Source of the DNA: Excoecaria cochinchinensis
Taxonomy: Eukaryota > Streptophyta > Magnoliopsida > Malpighiales > Euphorbiaceae
Direction: 5' to 3'
DNA length: 64,000 bases
NCBI GenBank assembly: GCA_947683425.1
Contig: CANTUQ010000070.1
Span: 7,147,501 to 7,211,500 of the forward strand
Shown piece after piece: positions 13,411-24,699 of the stretch. A program made the translations under genes and the position numbers. The stretch's first letter is position 1, and every line of letters begins with the position of its first letter. Below the pieces are notes generated by a model that was given only the letters and a program-made list of their open reading frames with translations, was not told where the DNA came from and did no database searches.

Positions 13411-13530
13411 GCCGGATTTCCGATGGCGTTGGGAGCGAAAGCGAGCGGAAATGAGGTTTCCCAGTGGTGTAAAATGTAACTTTCTGGTCGGAGTGGGATT
13501 TGGTTGGGTTGTGTTGGGAGTGTCCTCCAA
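13411..13530 (-). other. 5' leader or N-terminal extension of the phosphatase
   Basis: The reading frame of exon 1 stays open for 40 codons above the chosen start, up to an ATG at 13530. These codons are rich in Thr, Pro and Arg (for example TTQPNPTPTRK). They could be a true N-terminal extension or an untranslated leader that happens to be open. Related proteins usually begin near the inner ATG. Confidence 0.4.
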
Positions 13531-13540
13531 TTTGTAGGGT

Positions 13541-13885
13541 ATGGTGCCGTTTGGTGGAAGGTTATAGTTTCATTGGACGGTGGTATGTCAAGGTTTTAGC
13601 ATTAGGATTAGGAGGTTTAAGCTAGCGTTTGGAAGATGGATTAGGCCTCGGCTAAGTTCCTCAACGAGGACCGAACTCCAACTGATTTTGGACCGTGCAT
13701 TTGTGGATGCGAAACAAGGGCCCTAGATTTCTTGATGGACAACCGGCTGGTGTTTTGCAATTCTAATTGAAAGAAAAGCATATAACTCGATGACCCAATT
13801 GAAAGAAAAGCAATTAAAATTGATATGAATTTCTATTTTTTTCAATTTTCCTAAAAGATATATATATATATATATATATATATGG
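13541..13885 (-). promoter_or_regulatory. Upstream region of the phosphatase gene
   Basis: By position this should contain the core promoter. I see no clear TATA box. A TA microsatellite lies at about 13858-13882, directly before the hAT-like element, which limits the intact upstream region to roughly 350 bp. Confidence 0.35.
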
Positions 13886-14823
13886 TAGGGGTGAGCATAG
13901 ACCGATTGAGCCTAAAAAAAAAATCAATCCATTAACTATCGATTTTTGAAAAATACTAACAATTAACCAGTCCGTTACTATCGGTTAATCGGTTTCGAAT
14001 TTTCGGATCGGTTAACCAATATTATTTCGGTTAACCACTATAATTATAAGATATATTCATAAAAAAATTAAAATATCCAAAATACTTAAAAATAAATATT
14101 GAAAACCAAATATAATTCAATATAATATTCAAATTATAGATATAAACTAAAAATATTGTGTCAATATGCATGAATATGATATAAAAATGTAATAAATAGA
14201 AAAATTGTAATTTATAATTTATTAAATATTAATTATTACTTACAACAAAAATTTTTATTTTTAAAACGAAATATATTTAATTCGAATTGTAAGTGTTAAA
14301 TGTTACCTATAAAAATATTAAAACTAACATTCCACATTTTAATTGAATATTATTTATCAAATTAAATTTTAATAATTTAATTATAAAATATTTTAATTAA
14401 AGAGTTAAAATTATTAAATTAATTATAATTAAAAATTAATTATATATATTAAAAAGTTTGAAAGGTAAAAAATTTTGTATGTATGAAAATAAATGTTCAT
14501 CACAGATATAACGTTTTGTTAATATAATTATGTTATATAATTTTTCGAATATATTATGATTTTCATTATTGAAAAATCGATAAATCAAGAAATAATAATA
14601 ATAAATATGGATATATTAAATAATTAATAAATTAACTAAAAATTCGGTTATCGGTTTGGTTAACCGGTTATATGAGCCAAAACTATTAACCAGTCCATTA
14701 ATATCGGTTTTCCAAAACATTAACCATTAACCAGTCAATTACAATCAGTTAACAAGTCTATCGATTTGGTTTCGGACCGATTTACCAATTAACTGCGTAA
14801 ACCGGTTTTTTTGCTCACCCCTA
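13886..14823. mobile_element. hAT-like non-autonomous transposon
   Basis: The ends are a 12-bp inverted pair, TAGGGGTGAGCA and TGCTCACCCCTA. Flanks ATATATGG (13878-13885) and CTTTATGG (14824-14831) match at 6 of 8 bases and fit a decayed 8-bp hAT TSD. Subterminal zones repeat GGTTAACCGGTT-like motifs in both orientations. The centre is very AT-rich and non-coding. Confidence 0.65.
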
Positions 14824-14825
14824 CT

Positions 14826-15745
14826 TTATGGACATTGGATAATACTATTCAAAGAGAATTCCATGAATGAATTTGAGGTCGAAATAAATTATTTAGAGGA
14901 TTAAAAACTGAAAATAGAATTCGATTCATGGTTTTGCAATGAATAATAATTAGTTTAACCAACGGTCAAAGTTGCGTCGACTTAAAAGATGATTTATGTA
15001 TAAAATTAGTATAAGTAATTAAGTGGAATTAAGGTTTATTAATGAGTATTAATTAAATTAACTATAAAACAGTAAATATAAAAATATAAAGTAAGTACAA
15101 AATTAAAATTAACTGCTTTAAATTATAAATATACTTTCTATCATAAATACATGGGATTTTTGAAAAAAAAATAATGCAACTTATATTTAAATGAACATAT
15201 ACAAATAAAATATAGTAATAAAAAGGGCTAAAAGTGCATTTTTGCCCTTATCGTTTGTCAAAATAGGCAAATTTACTCCCAACGTTTATTTTGGAGCAAA
15301 TTTGTCCCTAACGTTTGTAAAATGGGAGATTTTTGCCTCCGCCGTCAGCGGTCAACTAACATATTAACGGTCAAAGTTACCGGTAATTGATGGTAGGGGC
15401 AAAAATCTCTCATTTTACAAACGTTAGTGGCAAATTTACACATTTGGAAAAATGTAAGGGGTAAAAATGCACATTTGGTACCAAAATGTTTGATTCATGT
15501 GTCCAATAGATGCATGACACATGTCCTATTAGCGGTTAACTAATGTATTAACGGTTAAAGTTAACGGTAATTGACGGTTAGGGCAAAAATATCTCATTTT
15601 ACATACATTAGGGGCAAATTTGCCCCAAAATAAACGTTGGGGGCAAATTTATCCATTTTGACAAACGATATGGGCAAAAATACACTTTTAATCAATAAAA
15701 AGTAACAGACTAATATAAAACTGTAACACATCAAAAAATTTGATT
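14826..15745 (+). repeat. Local tandem duplication, copy 1
   Basis: Once the inserted MITE (15226-15693) is removed, this block aligns with 15800-19235 without the MULE. Shared landmarks include GGATTAAAAACTGAAAATA-like text, CTTAAAAGATGATTTATGTA and a GTAATTAAGTGG stretch. Boundaries are approximate. The copies differ noticeably, so the duplication is not recent. Confidence 0.65.
15226..15693. mobile_element. 468-bp Mutator-type MITE
   Basis: Long inverted ends begin GGCTAAAAGTG at the left and, reversed, GATTAAAAGTG at the right. They share GCCCNTATCGTTTGTCAAAA and AACGTTTATTTTGG blocks. The 9-bp TSD AATAAAAAG is perfect (15217-15225 and 15694-15702). Nothing in it is coding. Confidence 0.8.
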
Positions 15746-16560
15746 TCATGAATAGTATTTTTCTCGCTATGAATAGTATATTTTGGGACACGAGTTGCAC
15801 TTTACCAAGCATTGGATGGTACTGTTGAAGGAAAACTCCATATAAACAAATTTTAAGTAGAGATACATTTTTTAAAATGATTAAAAACTGAAAATAAAAT
15901 TTGAGTCGTTGTTTTATAATGAATAGTAACTAGTTTGACCAGTAGTCAAAATTGACCTAAAATAATCAAATTCGGCTTAAAAGATGATTTATGTACGAAA
16001 TTAATTTGAGTAATTAAGTGGGAAGTTTGTTAATGAGCATTAATTAAATTAAATATAAAATTGTAAATATAAACATACAAAGTAAGTAAAATTAAAATTA
16101 ACTACTTTTAATAATGGGATAAGGTATTTTTTTGCCCTCGAACTTTCAAAAATGGAGTAAAAATACCCTTATACTTTTTTTTGGTCGGTTTTTGCCCTTA
16201 AACTCAATCAAAAGCTTGAAAAATACCCTCGCGATGGACGGAAAATCCAGTTGGCAAACGGGGTAAACATCAACCAATCACTCAGCGGACACGTGGCAAA
16301 ATATTTCCTAGTCAGCAAAAAAAAAAAAAAAAAGAAAAAAGTTGAAATGATGTGGCAATAACCAAACATCCAAAATTTTGAATTTAAATCCAAACACCCA
16401 ATCATTCAAGTTAAAATCCAAACACCTAACATGCATAAAAATCCAAAAAATCTGTCTCCAAACAATCTTCTTCTTCTTCAATGCAAAATTTGAAAATGAA
16501 AATGGGAAGGGCAAACAGTATTGGTTCGCCAAACTCCAATGCCGGTATAAATGAAATTTG

Positions 16561-16698
16561 TGTCGATGTGGTGTGGAGGCCATCAAATTGGTAGCTAATA
16601 CAGCTGTAAACAGTGGAAAAACTTTCTACAGATGCCATAAGTATGGAGTATGCTATAATTTCTGTATTTTGAACAATGTAATAGTATTAAACTGTTAG
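16561..16698 (+). pseudogene. GRF-type zinc finger fragment in the MULE
   Basis: One plus-strand frame reads CRCGVEAIKLVANTA, then NSGKTFYRCHKYG, and stops at 16696-16698. This matches the GRF finger layout: CxCG, a linker, then a (P)G-x-x-FYxC segment. The plausible start upstream (MGRANSIGS, near 16502) is in a different frame, so a frameshift separates it. Whether the MULE captured it from a host gene or it belongs to the MULE lineage cannot be told here. Confidence 0.45.
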
Positions 16699-17094
16699 GA
16701 CTCAACACGAGTTAGGCTCTGTTCGGATGGGGGGGGGGTTGAGAGGGGTAATTAATTGTCTGTTTGGATCGGGAGAAATGGGAGTAAATGGGTGGAAAGT
16801 AAATTTAAAATACCTTACTTTCTCCTGTTTGGTTTGTAAAATGAAAAAAAAAAAAAGAGGGGAATGTAAGGGAAATAAGATTTCCCAATTAACTCCATAT
16901 TCAGCTTTTCATTTCTCTTCAATTTGGAGAGAAAGCGAGGTAATTGAGAGGAAGATGAGATATAGTTATATAAAATTACCAATTTATCCCTTCCTTTATC
17001 TTATCTCTTTCCCCAGCTTGACAAGTAACTTTTCCTGGCTAGTCTAAAGAAGTATGACATATATAATATCAGTATTTAGGTTGAGATTTTTATT

Positions 17095-17315
17095 TATTAC
17101 ATTAACCCACCAGTGGGTTAATGTTATAATTCATTAAAAAGTGAAATTATACAGTGAGAAGGTTGAGATATTTAATTATAACATTAACCCACCAGCGGGT
17201 TAATGTTATAATTCATTCAAAAATGAAATTATGCAGTGAGAAGGTTGAAATATTTAATTATAACATTAACCCACCAACAAGTTAATGTTATAATCCATTC
17301 AAAAGTAAAATAGTT
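17095..17315. repeat. Tandem repeat, period about 82 bp, with internal palindrome
   Basis: There are three units. Units 1 and 2 carry a 34-bp palindrome built on ATTAACCCACC/GGTGGGTTAAT, followed by a shared AGTGAGAAGGTTGA block. Unit 3 is partial and its palindrome has decayed (CCAACAAGTT). It lies within the MULE. Confidence 0.75.
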
Positions 17316-17598
17316 ATTGGACATGTTGGGTTATATTAAAAAACTGAAATTATAGTTATTGAAACTCTCTGGTGGTCATCTTTCACCATTTTGCACTCTT
17401 TTTAAACTTCTAAAACTTTCAATACAAATTTTATTTCTTCAAATGAACTTTTAACCCATTAATCATTAAAGATTAATAAGATTAAACCTAAAACCACCAA
17501 GAGTAACACAATTAAGCCAACTTAGCAATCAAAAGAAAAGAATTAAAAAAAATGTAACTGAAAGATAATGAAAATTAGCTACTAAACTACAATTCCAA

Positions 17599-17960
17599 CC
17601 TAAAATTTACTTAAAAATAACCCATAAAAACATGTGTAAAATCTACTAACATTGACATTGAGCACGACTCATGATAGTAGCCTATGCTGAATAATCATTG
17701 AAATATACTATAACCCGGTAGTGGGTTATAGTATATTTCAATGAATTTTCAGCATAGGCCACTATCACGAGTCGTGCTCAATGTGAAGACTCGTGATAGT
17801 GGCCTATGCTGAAAATTCATTGAAATATATTATAACCCACTACCGGGTTATAGTATATTTCAATGATTTTTTAGCATAGGCCACTATCACGAGACGTGTT
17901 CAATGTCAATGTTAGTAGATTTTATACGGGTTTTTATGGGTCATTTTGAAGTAAAATTTT
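17599..17960. repeat. Compound palindrome of about 360 bp
   Basis: The whole block is an inverted repeat centred near 17781. Outer arms share ACCCATAAAAAC and AAAATCTACTAACATTGAC (left) with their complements (right). Each arm is itself a near-perfect hairpin of about 135 bp, with GAAATATACTATAACCCGG against its complement. GAGCACGACTC/GAGTCGTGCTC-type motifs sit at the hairpin bases. It is non-coding and lies within the MULE. Confidence 0.8.
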
Positions 17961-18182
17961 GAAACTGTTTAACATTTTGTACAAATATTCATGGCCAATA
18001 ATTGTCTTGCAAAAATATTCAAATATTAATTTCTATCACCACATTGCAAAAATATTGTCTTGAAAATTAAAAATTAAGAAACATTCAAATTACAGATTGA
18101 AATTACATTTTAAAGGAACTATAACAAAAAGCTACTGTCATGACAGATATAACAAAAATCATAAGTGTTTCCTGCAATTGCC

Positions 18183-18440
18183 TCAAACAGTATCAGCTTC
18201 ATCATGTCTTTTCTTTTTCCTTGCTTCCTTCTCCAGTACAAGGGTATTTTCTATAATTGCTTCCTTTCCTTTCCACTTCAAACCCATAGGCTTAAAGGGC
18301 AGATCAGTTGGACGTGAAGCTCCTCTTTCATCTCCAACAAAGTGAATTCTTCTCGAACCAATTGTTTGTTTTTGCACAAGCCTCATTTGTAATCTAGACT
18401 CATTTTCATTGGGGATGGGCCTCTTAATTTGGGGGTCTGG
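18183..18440 (-). pseudogene. Possible coding fragment in the MULE, unrecognised
   Basis: A minus-strand frame open for about 85 codons ends at 18183 and has gene-like composition. It includes RPIPNENESRLQMRLVQKQ, then GSRRIHFVGDERG, a PMGLKWKGKEA segment, and a Lys/Arg-rich tail EKEARKKKRHD. An AG that could be a splice acceptor (CGATCCAG) precedes it. I do not recognise the family. It could be the last exon of a captured gene or a MULE accessory ORF. Confidence 0.35.
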
Positions 18441-19440
18441 ATCGAAAATGGGACACAGAGCAATTACGAGTTAGAGTTTCAATCACGAAGCAATCACACA
18501 GCAAAAAAAAAATCAAATAAATGATCTTCATTGAGCAGTAAAGAAAAATACCTGCATGAAATTAACAATCGAATAGAGAATCGCTTAGATAATCGCTGAA
18601 TTCGTTGATGATGAATGGGTTTCACAAGGGGTGATGAACTATAGGGTTTTTTTAGATGATATTGTTCCTCAATGAAGCAATTTCTTTTCTGAGATAATCG
18701 TTTTGAGAAAATGTTTAATCGTTGATAGTGAATGGGTGATGAACAATAGGTGATTAACTATAGGATTTTTATTTGGTTACAAAGTTAAGAGATGTTGGGT
18801 GTTTGGATTTAAATGCAAAATTTTGGATGTTTGGTTGTTGCCACATCATTTCAACTTTTTTTTTTGCTGACTAGGAAATATTTTGCCACGTGTCCACTGA
18901 CGTGTCGACAAGTGATTGGTTGACGTTCACTCCGTTTGCCAACTGGATTTTTCGTCTATCGCGAGGGTATTTTTCAAGGTTTTGATTGAGTTTAAGGGCA
19001 AAAACCGACAAAAAAAAAAGTATAAGGGTATTTTTACTCCATTTTTGAAAGTTCGAGGACAAAAAAACACCTTATCCCTTTAATTATAAATATATTGCCC
19101 ATTATAAAATAAATGAATTTTTTTAAAAAAATAATGCAATTTATATTTAAATGGACTTTTATTGTAACGTAAATAAATAAAATATAGGAATAAAAAGTAA
19201 TATACCAATATAAAACTACAACGCATTGAAAGTAATGACTTCCGACCCGACTTTGTTTGACATGTCTATTTATAATAGATATATAATGTTATTTTAAGAA
19301 AAATAGGTCTTGTTTTAGGGTTTGTATAAGTTATTAAAAGTTATTGAAATACAATGATATTTTAAAAAAATAGAAAAAATAATATGAAATTGAAATTCAA
19401 CTTGATAATTGATGGGGAAATAATAAATATATGAGATAAC

Positions 19441-21005
19441 TGATCGGTGTTCGGCAAGTGTACCGAATCGATAAGTAATAAAGTGGGGTATAGTTAGGAC
19501 CCCGAGTTATCGTACCCAAGGGAAAAAAGATTTTCACTTTAAATATCTATAGATGAGTGAATATGAGATGTCCCCATTTTGTTTGATAGAGAAAACTAAG
19601 CTAAGCAAGAAAATTAATTAACAATTAAAAATAAAAGTGTTCATCAAGAAATTACTCAAAGATGAAATTAAATGCTTAGGAAATTCTATCATCACAAATG
19701 TAATTGGAAATTAGTAAAACAATATAACATGAAATTCTGGACAACCCAACTAAACCCAAGCGTACCATTTCGGAGCAAGCTACTTTAATTGCATGACGTC
19801 CCATTCCGCCATACAACTAGCCTAAGCACGGGTCTAAAGTCCTAGATTCGGTTTGCTTTCCCATTCCGGAGCCAAACAACCCAAAACCCATCTATTCCTC
19901 ACATCCCACTTTAGTCTTAAACCATAAAATCCTGCACTTTTAGATTCTCATTCCGGAGCAGTCCAAAAGACACAGCAAGAATGATAAAAACTGAGTATAA
20001 ATAAATTATAACACAAATCAGATTTGAAATCAATCATCATTCAGGACTAAATCATGATCAAACCTAATAATCATTATAATTGCAGAAAAATATAACAAGA
20101 GAAATAAAAGAAACCATGAAAATATTTATTAAATCCAAATATCCAAATACAAAATATGATTCAAAAATTCCTAAGCATGAATAACTACTCCAACATCAAG
20201 AATATAAACATTAAATATTAAAAATTAAAGTTTAGAATCCACCCTTGAAGAAAGAGAAAATAAATCTTGAAGTTCTTGTTCATCCACCTCCGAATCTCCT
20301 TGAATCCCCTAAATATATATTTATACTAAATTAATCTAAATTATTTAAGAACAAAATTGCAAATTTTAAAATTAAATCTAAGCTAAACAGAATTTAAAAG
20401 GAAAATTAAAACATAAATTAAAAAATAAAAAGTTGCTGGAAAACTAAAAAAATAAAATCCTAAATCTCCTCCTTTTTGAAGATGAAACGACGTTCTTTTT
20501 AATGTTTGAAGAAAAGCACAGCTGTGCTTTTGAAAGCACAACTGTGTTCTTGAATAAGTAGCGCTCCTAGGGTTGCATCGTGTGCACGAACAGGTGGAAA
20601 AATTGCGAAACACAGCTGTGCTATTGGGCGAGTTGATCCGTGCGCGCGCCTCCTCTTGCGTGACACAGCTGTGTTTCTCGTAGAAATACAGCCGTGCTTC
20701 TGGCGTGCATCTGTTGTTGTCCGCTTCCTTCAAAAGTACAGCTGTGCTTTGTAAAAGCACGGCTGTGCTTTAGGCAAATCTTGCCTCCTTGCACCCAATG
20801 CTCCTAAATTCAACCCCGAACCTTCAATTTAGCTCCGGATTAAAATAAAACACCTGAAAATATCCCAAAATTTATTAAAACTTATAAAAACATTATAAAT
20901 TAATAAAAAGACAAAAACTAATTAATTAATATTAAAATTAAATAAATAAAACACATAATTATGCCAAGAATTAATCTAAAATATCAATATAATTGTAACT
21001 TATCA
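19441..21005 (-). repeat. Element A 3' LTR
   Basis: 1,565 bp. It contains short degenerate repeats of CATTCCGGAGC (about 19770-19960) and a cluster of CACAGCTGTG palindromes (about 20515-20770). Relative to the other LTR it lacks about 7-10 bp near 19795-19815. Confidence 0.92.
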
Positions 21006-21022
21006 ACTACCCCAAACTCAAA
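21006..21022 (-). other. Element A polypurine tract
   Basis: On the minus strand GGTTTGAGTTTGGGGTAGT lies directly before the 3' LTR. It is G-rich and correctly placed for priming plus-strand synthesis. Confidence 0.7.
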
Positions 21023-23152
21023 CCTTTACTCGTCCTCGAGTAAACTGAATGAACCACATTCTCAATCACTTCAATTTCAGTAAAAGAAAACAAGGAATCA
21101 TTCTCAATTAAGGAACAAGAAAATAGGTTTGTAAATACCAATGCTTACTAAATAACAAATAAACACAAGAACATACCAAGCAATTTCTGTGTGTGTGTGC
21201 AAAAGGCCAAAACAGAATTTTTATCATTTAAAAACAAAACTTCTAGATACAATGTTGGGAATAAGAATCAATTCGAATGCATGAATGCACTCATGGCTTT
21301 TCACTCAAAGCTCAAAAAACACCATATGCCTCTTCTTACGTACCAAATCTTACTAGAAGGTCATCTCCACTAAATAGGATAAGACAAAACAAAGAATCAA
21401 GAGGTCTTACATTTTGGTTGTAACGTTAGGCTTAGGTAAATTGGCTAACAAAGAAAGATCAAGTCATTAGAGAAAAATGGCCACTACCTAAATAAAACCA
21501 CAACCACCCAACTAGACTATGAAAATTCCCAACTCAATTACATACCATCAAAATAAAATTGGTCTTAAAGACACCTTAGCTCATCAACTCAGCTCACAAT
21601 AACAAATGCCACATAATATTCAACACTGATCTTCACAAGGCACTAGTTCAAGTTTTACTAAATTTTGTACCCCAAACTCACATTTTGCTCAGTTAGCTAG
21701 GACAAATTTGCAATGCTTCTTCCTTTTCAAATTTTTTTTTCTCTCTCTTTTTTTTTAAAGAAGCATAAAAACCAACTAGCCACTAACAATTCATGAAGCA
21801 CTTAATAAATCTAAAAATATCAACAAGAACTAAAATTGAGCTCTAATTTTGAAAAGACCAATAAACCACATAAATCACATTCCTCTTTGTCAACCCCAAA
21901 CTCATATCTTTAAATGAGCTCAACTCTCCATTACACACACCAATCAATTCTCAAACAGAAATTTACATCAAAAATTGACAAAAACTAAACTCCTTTTTAC
22001 CCCAAATACAAACCCAACCTTACTAGAGTGGCCACTCTTCAAAGGGGAGGCAAAAATCATTTAAGGCTAAAGGTAGTTTTAATATGTGTAACAATAAAAC
22101 AAGCACGCATTCAGCATACTAAATAATAGGCTCAACGGGCTAATAAGAGACAATGAAATTAAGGTAGGAAAAGTCATTTAAAGTAGCTATACAAAGAAGG
22201 GTTGCCTAAATCATTTTCTAAGTTATGTCTCATCCGAGGGTCGCTTCGATGGGTAATCAGAAAGGTTCTAGTGCTCTTAGTGAGTTTTCATCTAATCCCC
22301 TAATTGCAACTAGATTTTCCTCAATTTTTTAAAAACAGGCCCAAAGTGCTCAAAATTTAGAAATTGCAAAGTATGATCAAGGTTTACATGCAATCTAACA
22401 AACAAAGATACAAATAGGACTAGTTCTTACTCAACTTAAAATTGAATGAAACACAGATTTCTAAAACTGAGATCAAAATCATCCACAATTGAGAACTACT
22501 AGGACAAAATAAAAATTTAAATCGAAGGATTTTCAAAAAGAAACAACCATAACAATATTCAGATACAAACTTGGCACAAACACGCTATAAACAAAACAAA
22601 ACTAACTAAAAACCAATCAAACACAACAAACTAAGAAGACACATACAAAACAAAACTGGTTTTGGTTTGGAAAATATGAAATGGTACTCCACCCCAAACT
22701 CGAAATGTTGCACTGTCCTCAGTGCAAAGAAATGAAATACATAATAAAAATTTTTCAAAAATTTTCCCTTACTGTGCAAAAAGTTCATTGCAATATGAAA
22801 ATTGTTGCAATTATCTCAAAATGGCAAACATAAAATAATTACTGTGCAAAACTAAAAACAATCCAAAATTTCTACATGCCACCTGTGCAAAAATAAAGAA
22901 AACTCAAAACCTGTGCAAAAATCCAATAATCTCTGTGCAAAATGAAATATTCTGAATTATGTGATATTCACAGCCAACACAAATAAAATATCTATCCTAT
23001 CACATGGCATTGGCTCAGCCACACAATTTCAAAATATAACAAAGTAAATAAAAATAACATTATGCTTTACTACATCAATTTCATTAACTACAAAATAAAT
23101 AGATTACAAAATCTGTTATGAAAGAATCACTTCCTGAAAGATATACAAAATA
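21023..23152 (-). other. Element A 3' non-coding region
   Basis: There is no open frame of note. A cluster of at least five CTGTGCAAAA motifs lies at about 22770-22945. The part at about 21020-22540 is similar to 61250-62870 in element C, in the same orientation. Confidence 0.6.
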
Positions 23153-24684
23153 TCATAGTGGTGGTCGTCTCAAATGTGGAGGAAATACAGTGGAAACAGG
23201 TGTAAAAAATTCGCGAATCTCACTGCTCAACCTGTCCAACTGTGTCATAATCTGGTGCTGAAACCCTCCCAAGAATGTGTCTCTCTGCTCAACTCCCAGG
23301 ACCATGTCTCGGGGCACCTGCTCCATCTAAGTCTCAATGGAAGACAAATGCTCCCAAGCTCTCTGCATTGACAGGTCCATGCCAGATATCAACTGGTCAC
23401 TCTGAGAGGTAGCTGCCCTAACCTCCGCCAATCCTCTGCTCAACTCATCCAATCTATCTTAAACCCTCTCCTGGAAAGCTGTCTGCTCCCTCCTTAACTC
23501 ACTAAAAGAAGTCTGAAGCATGCTGATAGAAGTCGCAAACTGCGTCATCGATGTTGTCATAGACTGAATCTCAGATATCAAAGTCTGGACCAAAGAAGCA
23601 TCTAGATGTGGAGCTGAGGGTGGAGGAGTTGTGGAAGAAGATGGCTCATCATGCCCCTGAGCATAGCGACTCATATCTGGAGGGGAGAATGGTATGTCAA
23701 TCCGCGGCCTCACCCTCCTACTGGATGTACTAGCTGTCGCTCTCTGTGGTGGAGGTGGTGGTGGAGCATCAACATCATGATCGGCTTGTGGGTGGGCATC
23801 ATCAGAATCGCCCTCTCCATCATCACCCAAGTCGTGGGCCTCCAACTCCTCCGCTCTCCTAAGTCTATATCCACTCTCAGAAGAAGGATCCTCTAGAGCA
23901 ATCCTACATCTGAGCACTACCTCCTCATCAATCAAGTACGATGACCTCAAAGCTGGTCCCATGTCAGGAGTAGGCATATGTAGGGCTCTCATGATCAAGG
24001 TGATCAATCCACCAATCCCGATCCTCTTCCCTGAAGTAGCGGTGGCTCTTTTCAGTTGCTTATATAACCAAGGTACAGCATTAACTCTGGTGCCGATCTC
24101 CATAGCATAAAGAAAAAATAAGTCTGGTGTGCTCACATTGCTAGGACACCCTGGTCGCATAAACACTGAGGATGTCATCACTCTGTGTAGCTACTGATAG
24201 ATTGGAGAGCGGAGCTTTGTTGACTTGGTGTTTCTCGCATGAAAGTCCATATTGGGCTTCCCAATAATAGCCCAATGCACAGCTGATCACCCACAATATG
24301 CACCTCTCCATCCACTGGCAACCTCAAGTATCTAGCCAGGTCAGAAATCGATAGAAAGTAAGGGATATTGCATACTCTAAACTGAATGGTATTCTGATCA
24401 TCCTGAGATAACCTAGGAGAGTACTGAAACGTACTAAGGAACTCCAATGTTATCTCAGGATAAGTCGGACCATTCAGAGAAAAGAACTCCTCCCATCCGA
24501 TGTTCCTCAGCAAAGATAATACCCTCTCTTGAATGCCCAGGTCAATGAGTGTCTTCATACTCATAAACCTACTAGAAATAATAATCTTTGCAGCCAGCTT
24601 ATTAAACAGGGTGCGCTGCTCTGGAGTCAACCAATCAGGAGGCTGAATGGGCGCTGATGGTTGCTCCTCTCTGTTGTGAACCAT
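23153..24684 (-). pseudogene. Athila ORF1-like protein, element A
   Basis: The first piece (24684-24178) has PPDWLTPEQRTLFNKLAAK, IGWEEFFSL, LEFLSTFQYS and IQFRVCNIPYFLSISDLARYL, the conserved block of plant Athila ORF1-family proteins. A frameshift between about 24194 and 24260 moves the reading to the next frame. That frame runs to 23153 with stops at 24191-24193 (TAG), 23459-23461 (TAA) and 23327-23329 (TAG). It includes VSTPDLFFLYAMEIG, GIGGLITLIMRALHM, an acidic and Pro-rich hinge (near 23750-23830) and a heptad-like C-terminal coiled coil. Its biochemical role is unknown in the family. It follows the gag-like region with no pol between. Confidence 0.8.
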
Positions 24685-24699
24685 GGTTCCTGAAAAAGA

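Larger units (their letters stand above)
16116..19078. mobile_element. Mutator-like element (MULE), non-autonomous
   Basis: The termini are long inverted repeats of about 283 bp (16116-16399 and 18797-19078) beginning GGGATAAGG. The flanks TTTAATAAT (16107-16115) and TTTAATTAT (19079-19087) are a 9-bp TSD with one mismatch, as expected for Mutator. No MURA transposase is present. Inside are a GRF-finger fragment, an 82-bp tandem repeat, a 360-bp compound palindrome and a possible coding fragment on the minus strand, so it resembles a Pack-MULE carrying gene pieces. Each TIR contains a CACGTG and a poly-A/T tract. Confidence 0.8.
15800..19235 (+). repeat. Local tandem duplication, copy 2 (with MULE insertion)
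   Basis: This is the partner of 14826-15745. Its left part (15800-16115) and right part (19079-19235) are contiguous in copy 1, so the MULE split it after duplication. It ends near AAAACTACAACGCAT, matching AAAACTGTAACACAT in copy 1. Confidence 0.6.

Noticed and set aside
13210..13537. Plus-strand frames of 63-73 codons
   Set aside because: They are the antisense of exon 1 of the phosphatase gene.
20383..20760. 125-codon minus-strand frame with many Cys/Arg/Thr in element A's 3' LTR, and its twin at 28788-29165
   Set aside because: It lies wholly inside the LTR, its composition comes from the CACAGCTGTG palindromes, and it matches no known protein pattern.
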